The position numbers were made by a program, and so were the translations under genes. A DNA stretch of 64,000 nt from Lineus longissimus. Taxonomy: Eukaryota > Nemertea > Pilidiophora > Heteronemertea > Lineidae. Positions 12,009-23,200 of this stretch are shown in pieces. A model generated the notes under the pieces. It ran no database searches. It was not told the DNA's origin and worked only from the letters and a program-made list of their open reading frames with translations. The stretch is from NCBI RefSeq assembly GCF_910592395.1, contig NC_088319.1, positions 8,496,001-8,560,000 of the forward strand, written 5' to 3'. Each line of letters opens with the position of its first letter. Within the stretch, counting starts at the first letter, position 1.

Positions 12009-12381
12009 TCTAGAATGCGTAGACGAAATGTCTGTTGGCTCTTCCATCTAGCGGGTATTCTCCCACCTGTTCAGGTCAGGACAGATCAACGTTGAGCAAC
12101 TTGCCTAATCGGTAAAAACGCGGGACGCAGTGCTATTACCGGAACGGTTCAGAACCGGCGATTTTCATCAAAAATCACCCGAAAACTAAAAAAGTAAGCA
12201 ACGGCTGCAAAAATAAAGTACACGTTGTTCGTTAGCAGGTTATGAAACGTAACCTAACCAAATTTCAGGTCGTTCCGTGCGGCAGTTTCGGAGATACGTG
12301 TCGAAAACCACATCCCTCGGGTCCTGGCGATCGGCTCAGTAAAAACAATAGACCATATCCACGGAGTTGTGGATATGGTCT
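12009..12381. mobile_element. 2.2-kb repeat element, copy 1, right part
   Basis: 373 bp, the same length as 25537-25909. It ends in a perfect hairpin: AGACCATATCCAC, six loop bases, GTGGATATGGTCT. The hairpin sits at the very terminus, reminiscent of rolling-circle transposon 3' ends, though no Helitron start motif is clear on the left. Confidence 0.7.
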
Positions 12382-12399
12382 AATAACTGGAGGTCGAAA

Positions 12400-13890
12400 T
12401 TCACAACCAGGAATATGACTTATGAAACCATTTGAAGCGGTCCGCAAAAGCCTTCGTCGTGAGGTGGTGCCGCCTGTCGGCGGTTCCGGGACCATTGCGT
12501 CAAGTTCCATCTCATGCAGGTGCGACATGGAATAATCGAGACAGATTATCAACGGCGGCTGGGTTATTCGGAGTGTTTCCTTCATGATAACAGGAAATCT
12601 GCCATTATCGGAGATGAAGGGAAATTTCCTCTTAACGGCAAGGTGAATACGCAAAATGTAAGGGAGTACGACCAGTTCGGTAAACCTCCTCTTGATTTCA
12701 ATGCAGATAATCGTGCGGATGTTCGGGATTCTTTGCATTGCTGGTGCGGCCTGACACAAGGTTTCTGATATGTGCCGCTGCCATCACAGCATAAGGCCAA
12801 AGGCTCTTTTCAAGTTTAGCCTGGATTAACAAACATCTGGCCATTTCAAAAAGCACCCTCCAGTGTCTCTCTGCCGTGCCATTTTGGTGGGGGGAATAAG
12901 GGGCTGACGTGTCATGCCTTATTCCATTTTTTCTCAGCAGCTCTCCATAGGCACTGGAAGTAAACTCACCACCATTATCAGACCTTAAACATTTAACCCT
13001 TCCAAACGGGGCACAATCTGCCAGAAATTTCTCAGTGGCTGCAAGAGCATTGCTCTTCTCTTTCAGAAAATACACAAATATCAAACCAGAGTAGTCATCA
13101 ACAAAAATCATGGCATATCTAAACCCTTCAGAAGAGATGGGGTCAATGGGACCTGCTAAGTCAGAGTGCACCAGCTGCAATGGCTCTGTTGAGCGAACCC
13201 TGGGAGTCCTGCTTCTATCTTGTGTCATTTTGCCCAATAGGCAAACACGGCAACTTCCAGGAGTGCTCAACTTGCTGGTGTTGACTATCTTCATCCCTTC
13301 GACCACATTCTCCAACTTAACAATATCATGTAAGTTACAGTGTCTTAACACTTCATGCCAATCTAGAAGGCTTCGTGTGACCTTGACCGAATCAAGATCT
13401 GTAGAATTGTCTGGAGGTTCACTGTCCACAACACTCAGGTAGTATAGTCTGCCCGACTTTTTGACATTAAAGTTGCTTCCATCAGGAGTAACTAGTTCAG
13501 CAAAGTCCGGGTTGAAAGTGACAGTAGAGCCCTTTTCCGTCGCCGACTGTACGGAAAAAATGTCTTGCGGATACGATAGGATTAGCAGGGCATTGCGCAG
13601 TGCTTTCCTTCCTTATTCTCGATCATTACTTTCGCATCTCCACGTTTTAGCGCAACATTATTGAATTTTTCTCCGTTGGCAAGCTCGATAAAATGCCTCG
13701 ATGGCGAGAAACGATCATCAAAGCGAATGAATTTCGATTCGTCATTCAAGATATGGGCCGTTGCCCCACAATCAACAAGTAGACTGTTCCGTGGTTTTGC
13801 GGCGTCATCGAAACCTACTCGGAACACAAACGTGTGCACGGATTCTGTCGCATCTGCACATTTCACCGAAAGGGTACTCTCAACTCCCTG
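12400..13890 (-). pseudogene. Copia protease-integrase segment (inverted)
   Basis: Reading leftward from 13890: a retroviral-type aspartic protease with its active-site motif changed to LLVDCGATAH, then a pre-integrase domain with LLDWHEVLRH and CRVCLLGKM, then the integrase core with HSDLAGP, FVDDYS and SDNGGEF and the downstream PYSPHQNGTAER. The frame is broken near 13430-13580 and again after HIRNLV near 12730; a degraded linker with a PEPPTGG-R-rich motif reaches about 12400. It is on the opposite strand to the reverse transcriptase half at 13886-15198, so this half has been inverted. gag and the 5' LTR are missing: the 2.2-kb repeat ends directly to the left. Confidence 0.85.
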
Positions 13891-15198
13891 GGATTGATTA
13901 TTATGAAACATTCTCCCCCACAGCACGCATGACATCTATCAGAATGCTAATGCAGTTGGCTGCACAGTATGATTTGAAGATACATCAAATGGATGTCAAA
14001 ACTGCCTATTTAAACGCACCTATAGATTGTGAAATCTATGTTGAACAGCCTGAAGGTTTTGCCTTAAGAGGGCCAGGCAGGTGAAAAATTGGTCTATAGA
14101 CTGAAGAAGTCTCTTTATGGGCTCAAACAGAGCGGTAGGAATTGGAACGACATGTTGCATACTCATTTGATTGAACAAGGTTTCAAGCAGTCACTTGCTG
14201 ACAACTGTGTGTATTCCAAAATTTCGGAACAAGAGATGACCATAGCTATAGTGTGGGTGAATGATATCATCATCGCTTCAAATCTTGACTCAAAACTAAA
14301 TGATGTGAAAGAGGCACTGAGCAAAAGGTTCAGAATGAAAGATCTTGGGAAAATTTCCTATTTTCTAGGGATTGAATTTTCACAGACTGATAGTGGTACC
14401 ATTGAAATGAATCAGTCAAGGTATATTGAGAAAATTCTCTCAAGGTTTGGTATGACATACTCTAAGCCTAGGGCTACTCCATGTGAAGTTGGTAAGACAA
14501 ATGTTGTGAACTCCGAGCTTGTAGATGCCAAAAATTACAGAGAAATCGTAGGTAGTCTCATCTATGTGATGACGGCCACCAGGCCTGACTTATGTTTTGT
14601 TGTCACAAAACTGTCACAGCACATGGCTAATCCAACTGTTGAAGATTTGACAATGGTGAAGCATGTTCTTAGGTATTTGAAGGGCACTTTAAACCAAGGG
14701 TTGGTGTACAGGAAAGCTGACGGTTTGTCACTTGTAGGTTTTTGTGATGCTGATTGGGGAAGTTCCAGCGAGGACCGACGTAGCATTTCTGGCTATGGGT
14801 TTCAACTTTCTTCTGAGGGGCCACTGGTCTCATGGAAAAGCAAGAAGCAACAAACCGTTGCTTTGTCAACTTGTGAAGCGGAATACATGGCACTCGCTAC
14901 TGCTACCCAAGAAGCAAAATTTCTGTTGCAATTGTACCCGAGTATGACTGGGAAGAAACTTGAACAAGTTTGTATGCATTATGACAATCGGGGAGCGATC
15001 GCTTTAGCTCAAAACCCCGTTCATCACCAGAGAACGAAACATGTGGACATCAAGTACCATTTTGTACGGTCTGAAGTCAAAAATGGGTTGCTACAACTTG
15101 TCTATATTCCATCAGAAGACAATGTTGCTGACATGTTCACAAAGCCAGTTTCAAGGTATAAGTTACAGAAGTTTGTCAAGGCTATCTCAGGATTCTAA
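13886..15198 (+). pseudogene. Copia reverse transcriptase-RNase H
   Basis: Starts abruptly with GIDYYETFSPTARMTS, the usual beginning of Copia reverse transcriptase, and continues through QMDVKTAYLNAPIDCEIYVEQP. A frameshift near 14070-14085 separates this from the long frame 14089-15198, which holds SLYGLKQSGRNWN, YFLGIEF, LIYVMTATRPDL and an RNase H domain with FCDADWG, STCEAEYMA and the terminal HVDIKYHF-VADMFTKP. The polymerase active site reads WVNDII where WVDDII is expected, so the first catalytic aspartate is asparagine. The element is therefore dead on two counts. It is followed by a polypurine tract and LTR. Confidence 0.92.
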
Positions 15199-15406
15199 AA
15201 GTCACACAACTTATGGCTACTGTGGCATTGTGTCTGGTAATTGTTTTTCTTATTCAGGCATTTTCTTATTTGACTCTCATCTATGGCAACTTGTAGGGTT
15301 TGCAAGTTTCTTGTTTATCGTGTGTAGGGTTTGCAAGTTTATTGTTTATCGTGTGTATAGACTCTCAATCTCATGGTTGCTTTACATCATAAAGTTTAAG
15401 TGGGGG

Positions 15407-15602
15407 TGTTGGAATGTAAACTTCATCTGTCTATACTGTCCCTTTAAATACCATCAATTGCACCGTAACGTGCTGCCATCTGTACTAAGGTCATGTATCA
15501 AACCCTCCTGTACTACTAATAAAGGAGGGTGGAAAAAGATTACGCGCCTTCTCCGAACGTCGTCACACGAAAGAAGTTGTTCTTGTTTTTCTTCTCTCCT
15601 AC
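15407..15602 (+). repeat. Copia 3' LTR, ~196 bp
   Basis: Starts TGTTGGAATGTAAACTTC right after the purine tract aagtggggg (15398-15406), a classic Copia arrangement. It contains an AATAAA polyadenylation signal near 15518 and ends in TACA after a pyrimidine-rich run. The 3' limit is inferred from the terminal CA, as the second LTR is absent. Confidence 0.7.
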
Positions 15603-15619
15603 AAAGTTAAGTTTCTCAG

Positions 15620-15698
15620 TGAAACTAAGTCTCCATATCATGTCGGCCTCAACAAGGAGGAGGACATGTTGAAGGACGCATTACAAACTGAGCTTTGA
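15620..15698 (+). CDS. Probable last exon of an unidentified host gene
   Basis: After a pyrimidine-rich stretch ending TTTCTCAG, a frame reads ETKSPYHVGLNKEEDMLKD and stops with TGA at 15696-15698. AATAAA follows at 15789-15794. The composition (charged, no repeats) and the acceptor and polyadenylation signals suggest a genuine terminal exon; I do not recognise the protein. It would converge on SPAG7, whose stop is at 16277. The pyrimidine tract comes largely from the Copia LTR immediately upstream. A chance ORF cannot be excluded. Confidence 0.4.
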
Positions 15699-15788
15699 GA
15701 CACAATTGGTGATGTAAATTGGGACTGATGCCAAATGGATTACTAGTAGCCTAGCTGTGCCATAAGATGATAAGTTGTTAAGTTTAAA

Positions 15789-15794
15789 AATAAA
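15789..15794 (+). promoter_or_regulatory. Polyadenylation signal AATAAA
   Basis: Lies 91 bases after the putative stop codon at 15698, followed by a T-rich region. Supports transcription ending here from the left. Confidence 0.4.
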
Positions 15795-16276
15795 GTTTGA
15801 TTTTCATTTATGACATTGGTCTGTACTTCATTTTTGTTTGACCTTTCCACAGGATCCCGGCACAGGATAACCTTTTGTCAGTTACAAGGCGACGCTGTTG
15901 TGTATGCTCTTGATTGTTCGACCTTGCTTCACAAAAATGGCTGTGACGGTAAAGCTACTGAACCGTATTGAGTCTTCTTGGTTGTATTTTCTTCTAGAAA
16001 GATTCATTATCCATTCATACCAGTGGTTTTGGGCTCTGAGTAGTGGAAGTATACTTGTGCGTTTTTTTGGGACCACCCTGTATAATGGGCTAAGCTGTCC
16101 CCAGCACGAATCAAAAGGTCCCCAGTAGCGATCACTCTCCCCGGGCCCTGATCCTTTCTGGAGGAATCTGCCAAAAGCTACTGGCATCATCTCTGCCACA
16201 CAGACACCAATTTGTGTTCCATGAAGAAAGGCTGTAACTCATAAGATTGAACAGCAGTTTCTGTGGTCGAATCTCA

Positions 16277-19200
16277 TTACTGAAGCTCTGACCCAGCAGA
16301 TGCTCCTGTTTGATCAGTCAATTCTTCTGGCCCATCCACTTTTTGTCTCTTGGCTTTATTGTCGGCCATTACTTGCTCTATTGTTCGACGGTCTCGTTTA
16401 TTTTCACTCGACACTGAAAATAAAGAAGAGTGATGTATAAATCATAACATTCCTTTTAAAGTAACAAGCACAGACAATCCACAAACCAACAGCAGTGTGA
16501 GCAAATGTGAAGCTGGACTGTTGAGCTGTTTCTCATTGACTATAGATTCATGCACTTGTTTGGGAACAACGTTTACATAATATAATGTTGGCCGTCATCA
16601 CGTCACGATACATTGCAGCTCCGACACTTTTACATTACTGTAACGTGACATGACACAACGTCTTCGTAAACGTTCCCCCAATCAAGCCTTGGGGATTCCA
16701 TGAATTTATATTTTTACCGACCAATCTTTCTGCATATTTTCACTGTCCAAATCTTGTTCTTTCTGGAATGTATATGCAGCCATGCCGCTTTTGCAGTGTG
16801 GAGGCTTTGCAGAATAATGGGAGGAAGATATTTTGTGAGACTTACAAACATCTTGTGCCCACAATGACCCGTTTTGAGACTGCGAATGCAGTCTCGCATT
16901 TTCGAATCGAGCTTCATCCACCATGCTGATAATTTTTGTCTACCTCAACCTTGGTTACAGTAACAATTTTGTACACAGTTGTAGTGTATTAGATGTATGA
17001 AATCACACATGCTGTACAGGTTGGCTTGATATCATAATGCGATGCTCTGATTGAGCAAAACGTTTTCTTTCGCGGCCACCTTAGGAAATAGCGCGGAATT
17101 CAACAGGGTTTGAAACATGCGTAAGGAGAAGTCGTGTAGGCCCTCTTTGCAAGAGGATGCCCAGAGATGAAATGCCTAGCATTTATGGTTACGGAGATAG
17201 GCTCCAAAAAACGAGTTCAATGGACGGATGGTAACATAGACAGACGGACCGGACCGACTGACTGATGAACTGATGAATAGAGATACAGATAGAGGGTATC
17301 TTATCCCTCTTCCACTTGGCGGAGCAAGGTGGTACAAAAATTGCCTCAATCAGATCAAAAGTCAAACCAAATCGACAGAAACCAAATTAAAGCAGGCTGT
17401 CATGTCAATTTTACTGATTATCAGATGGCACAATTTTTGTTAGGAACATTGCCATGATGATTTCCATCACACACCGTCACACACACAAAACAATTGGCTT
17501 GATCAGATCTGATGTTATCCCCCAATTTGACGTAACCAAATTCTAGATGGCTGCCCCGTGTGGTGGCAATTTTGAATATCAGAACGCTGCAATTTTTGAA
17601 AGGAACTTATCCTAGTCACTCATCTTAATAAAATATGCGACCGCTCAACCAAAGAGATCGTCTGATGATCCACGGAAAGTGGAAAGTAAACTCACACCCA
17701 TGCACAGGCCATGATATATTGCCATAGATTTTTGTTGGGGTATAAAAAATCCACTTTGACTTACCAAATCCATACTGTTTATTAGCCATTGCTAGCTTTG
17801 CTGCATCCTTTGCAGCAACCTTCCCTATCAAGTGTTCATATTTATCTTTATAATTAGAAACGGGGACAACTTTTGTCTTAGGTTTCTGACGCATATTTTC
17901 CTCCTCTTGTAATTTGTCTCTTTCTCTTTCCTCTGCAATTTCTTTGGCTTTTTCTGGCGTCCACTCCTCCCCACGCCTGTAGGAAAGCAACTCATCATCT
18001 GTAGGAGCATACTCCTGCAATATATTAAGGAAAGCAGTGAAATGTGCTAGTGGAGTGACCTGCATATCAAATTTGAGTGTAGTGAAAGTTCGGCTTTGTT
18101 TGCATGTTTTGTTTGGTATTACTGGCTAACTGGAATTAAATGGTCTCTAACTGGAATTAAATGTGCTAACCTCGGGTAATGTATTACATGTCATTTGCAG
18201 TGGATATGGGGAGAATAGTTCCTGGCTAGTTTCACCAGTTTTGATTCCATTGAATAATATTATTCTTTTCGGCTCAATGGCACAAAAGAAAATTACCAGT
18301 ACCATCTAAGTATAGCATTTTAATTAAAAGTTGACTGAATTTTAGGGTTATTGAAGAGTGTACATGTCACATGGAAATTGGTTGACATCTGTAAAACTGT
18401 TTAGGAGTAATAGGACTTCATTGGATTTTCAAGATGGCGGCCTGGCGGCCATATTTGTCATGGGATTTGACTGAAAATAATGGATATTGATAAGAGTACA
18501 TAGATACATAATCACATGAAGTTTGGTTGCAATCCGATCATTAGTTTCGGAATAATAGGACTTTGTTTAATTTTCAAGATGGCGGCCTGGCGGCCATATT
18601 GGTCGATCGATTTGACTGAAAATCAAGGATGTTGTAAAGAGTACATAGATATACAATCACATGAAATTTGGTTTGAATGCGACTTTGTTTAATTTTCAAG
18701 ATGGCCGCCTGGCGTCCATATTTGAAGTCCGAGCGGGACAAATTTTTGGGGTAGAAAAGAGGCTCCCTAGATTATGTCCTCACAAGTTTAGAACCTTCTA
18801 GCTCAAATAGAAACGAAACGTACACCTCGGTGATTTAGTGAACTTTGACCTCTACGACCTTGAAAAGTACGTCAAATCAAAAACCTGGCTGATATGTCAT
18901 TAAACCTTATTACATACACCCACTATAAAAATGTTGTCACTCTACGTACAACCATTAGCTTCAAAATGGCAAAAAACTATTTCCAAGATGGCCGCCTGAA
19001 GGTCAGAAAGTAGGTCATATTGCGAAAAAGAAGAAATTGTCTGGGCATACTGCCCAAAGCTACCATCACAATGAGATTTGGCCATCTAGCCCTAGCGGTG
19101 ATGGACGACGGACGCCACGGTATTGTATAAGCTCCCCAGAGGTGAGCTAATGAAATGGCCAGGGCCATTGTGCTCACCTCATGTGGAGGAAAGATGGATA

Positions 19201-20188
19201 AAGAGCATGGTATTGTGTCATGTAGTGTTAGGTTTGATGTAGGTCCAAGCAATTACAATTTCCCCAAAATGGCCAATTTACAGTACATTCGACCTCTGTG
19301 ACCTTGAAAAGTAGGTCAAATCAAAGAAGACCCGGGTGACACATTGAATGGTTGTTAGAATTAGATGTACCTATGATATAAAATTGGTGCCAAACGGGCA
19401 AGTCATTACTAGGAATAATGGCATTTTGAAGAATTTAGGATTTGGCCCCCTCCCTGGAGGCCAAACGGCAAATCAGATCGCACCAAACTTCGGTACCTAA
19501 GATCACCTGACCAAGGGGTACATGTGTACTTAATTTGTGATCAATAGTCATTGCAGTTAAGAAACGTGCCATTGTTACGGCCTGACGGCAAATTTACGCC
19601 ATTTGACCTCTGTGACCTTGACAAGAAGGTCAAATTAAAAACCTGTGTGACATATACTGTATGGTGGTTAGATGTACCCATGATATCAAATTGGTGGCAA
19701 TCGGGCAAGAAGTTAAGGAATAATCACATTTTTAAGGTTTTTGGATTTTGCCCCCTGGTGGTCAAGTGGTATATCATATTGGACCAAACTTCGGTCCCTG
19801 AGATCACCTGACTAAGGGGTAAATGTGTACCAAATTTGGTATCAATAGTCATTGCAGTTTAGAAACGTGCCATCGTTACATCCTAACGGCCAATTTACAC
19901 CATTTGACCTCTGTGACCTTGAAAAGGAGGTCAAATCAAAAACCCGGAGGATATATGATGCACCTTTGCTAGAAGTACCTACCATATTTTTTTCAAAATT
20001 TCCCGACTACTATTAAGGGAGATATTGCATATTTTCACTTTTAACGTTTGGCCCCCTGGTGGCCAAACTATGAAACGAATCGGACCGAAACTTGGTCTCC
20101 AAGGTGTCATTACATAAGGGTACATGTGTACCAAGTTTCAACTCAATAGCTCTAACAGTTACGAAACGTGCCCTGCTAACGGACGACG

Positions 20189-20247
<59 letters not shown>

Positions 20248-23200
20248 ACGACGGACGCCACGGTATGGGATAAGCTCACCTCTGCTAAGAGGTGAGCTAA
20301 AAAGCATAATCCTATATAGCATAATCGCATTTTACATAATCTTCAACCTCAGCACAAGAAACAATCCCTAACCCAGTATACACTGTTGCTACATTACCAT
20401 TCAGCATGAGAACGAGGTTAAAGGGGACCATCAATTATTTCCTATCCTGGAAGACAGGTGATAAACTATGAACCCATCCTGGTAGACAGGCGATAAACTA
20501 CGATTCTACATTATTCTTAACATAACAGTTCCAGGTTTTTGACAATTTCCTTTCTGTAGAGAAGAAATTTACAGATGAGTTGGGGAGTTTACTGTGGAAT
20601 AAGCATTGATATTGCCTGATTTCGCAAAATGGGCAAATATTTTTTGACAGGACTTCTAAATATTTGTTGCTTCTCATGATCTACATTTCTCAAAGATCTA
20701 CCATATGTGCTTAACCCATATGGAGGCAAGCACCCACTAAAAAGGGACTTATTCACCAAAAAGGGCCCAGGGGAGGTCAGTCACCGAAATTACCCCTCAC
20801 AACCACAAACATTGACCAACACGCACTACAGTACTCTAGATTGAAACTAGAGATGATATACTATCAAAAAAAGTCATAAACTAGCCCCTATTCCCTATAC
20901 TGGATTTTATAATTCATGTTTCATGTGCATCCTCCATAGCTGGTCTGATCCCTCCCTCAGAAAACCTATACACAAACCCCCCAAAATACATAAAAAAAGA
21001 CGAAATCGAACACACAATGGCGAGAAAATATGCATATGTTCATTCTTCACGGCTGCACTGTGATAAGTGATGACGTTATGGGGATTCCCCATTGTGGCGG
21101 GTGATTCAAATAACATACGGAATTAGCCGTAGGTGCCAGTTTTCAGCTTTTTAAAAGGCTACGGCGTACTCCGTAGGTGCCCCCATATGGGTTAATCCCA
21201 AGTATGTCAGCCAAACTTTTGAATGAAGTGAGTGAAACACACTTCGTTATAATCAGCTGTCAGAATATTTACCGCGGGCATGGAAATAATACGCACTCCT
21301 GATTATGTAAAATACGATTATGCTGAATAGGATTATGTTTTTCCAAGTAAGCTGGTATTACCAGTGTTGTCTACGGGACTTCGAGTTCCAGGAAATGACA
21401 TATTAGTTTTGGTGTTCAGAGTCACCTGAATAAACTGTTCCAGGAACCCCTTGTAAATGCTCACTTTTTTCCACAGCATGACATATCTGTCAATTTCATC
21501 TTGTCCAAAAGAGAAAGATGCCAGTCCTGCAACTTCAGCCATTTCATGTCTGAAAAATAGTTTTAAACAAAATTGGTAATTGGTTAAGTTAGACAACAAT
21601 TTCACCATCAGATATCAGCCTATAAATTTCCCCACTCTTCAAGGATTTCGATATGCTGGTTTGTCTTCCATACGATTTGCCAATTTGCTGTGCATGCTAC
21701 TATCACATTGCATGAGCAAAAGGATGGATACACTCCCGGAAAAATAGAAGCAATACAATACGGTTCAATGAAACAGGCAGGGGCTGTTGTGCTCCTTGCA
21801 TCAAACTTGGTAGGCGGTATGTGCCACAGTTATATCCAATCAACAATTCACTTCAGCAACTTTGAAAACAAAACAGTCAAGGGCTGTTGACCTCACCAGT
21901 TTAACTTTGACTGAGAGTTGTGCTAATAGAGTCTGGCCAGGGCTAGTAGAAAATTAACAACACATGAAAAGCAATCCCTGTTCGAGAGATTCTTTCAGGA
22001 ATTCCAATTGTGCTTCTTGTTAGAACACTCAGCCCCTCTTGTGATAAGTGCCTGTGTATATCATCTTTTAACTAATGGCATCAGTTCTTTAACTGCAAGG
22101 AGGTAATTCAAATTCTTCCATCATGTTATGTACTCTTGAAATGAGTGTTAAGTAAAATGCTTTTCACCCAGGTAGATAGTAAAGTCTACATCCTGCACCT
22201 GTAGGGTATGTTCAGGTAAACCTAGCATGGCTACGTGGTATTGACTAAGAGGAATTAACTGGGAAAGTTTCAAATGGGAAACCTGTATGACATATGATGT
22301 ATCCTGACAGTAGGCCGTTGGCCGAGTCATGAAAATGTTGCTAGAAAATAGTATCCGTTTGACAGATAGCGGGCAATGGGAAAACAGTTGTTTTGGGTAA
22401 TAGGGTGTGCTGAATTTGCAAAAAGAATTTCCTGCGTGTAAAGTCGCACATTACAGCAGAAATGAGACCCTTAACCCATTTGCTGCAGCAGCCATTTTTT
22501 GGCTAGGGCCGCCATGTGCTGACAGTTAAAACTAATAATAAACAGTAAACTTATAACTGAATGGTTCGTCAAGGGGGCCAAAACCTATGCCGTGTTAACT
22601 CTTTCAGCCCTATGACCGTGTATACACGGATATCTAAACAATTCCCAAATCCTGCACTCGCATATACACGGTGACGCCGAAACCAGTTTCTAGTTCATCA
22701 TTGACGATCTCAAATGCGATTGGGGCGCCATCTTCAGGTTGCCAATCAAACCAATAGACTTCTAGGCTTCAAGTAAAAAATCACAGACGATTTTTGGTTT
22801 GGTTACCGTCCACAGGGGGGGCGTGGGTGTTGAATCAGATTTGCAAGGATTACGTGACAGTCCTAGCCATTATATTCCAGCAATTTTTCCTTTATTTCTT
22901 TCTATTTTTGTATATATCATTCTGAATCGTTTTGGACATTTTTCTTTGTTTTCTATACTAGTTCCTTATCACTAGTATCAGTTTATAAGGAATAATTCAA
23001 GAAATTTTCAAGGAAATAATTTTTATTGCGATGGAACTTGCTTCTGCCAATTCTTCGAAAAAAAAATTGAAGACAAAAAATGGCAAAATTGAAGAGACTC
23101 AGAAAAAAACCCAATTCATTGATAATTATAATCTATATATCACTGTAAGGTAGAGATCAAGACCTTTCTGATGGTGCCCAGCAATTAGTGATAGGGGTGG

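Noticed and set aside
12265-12759. 164-codon - strand ORF as a gene
   Set aside because: It spans the end of the 2.2-kb repeat and the decayed Copia linker; only scraps are Copia-like.
15041-15610. 189-codon ORF overlapping the Copia RNase H and LTR
   Set aside because: Out of frame with RNase H, crosses the polypurine tract and LTR, and has no motif.
20013-20330. Polyarginine ORFs on both strands
   Set aside because: They are the (ACG)n microsatellite read as codons; no start context or conserved flanks.
21690-21890. 66-codon + ORF in a SPAG7 intron
   Set aside because: No motif, no splice or promoter signals; chance length.
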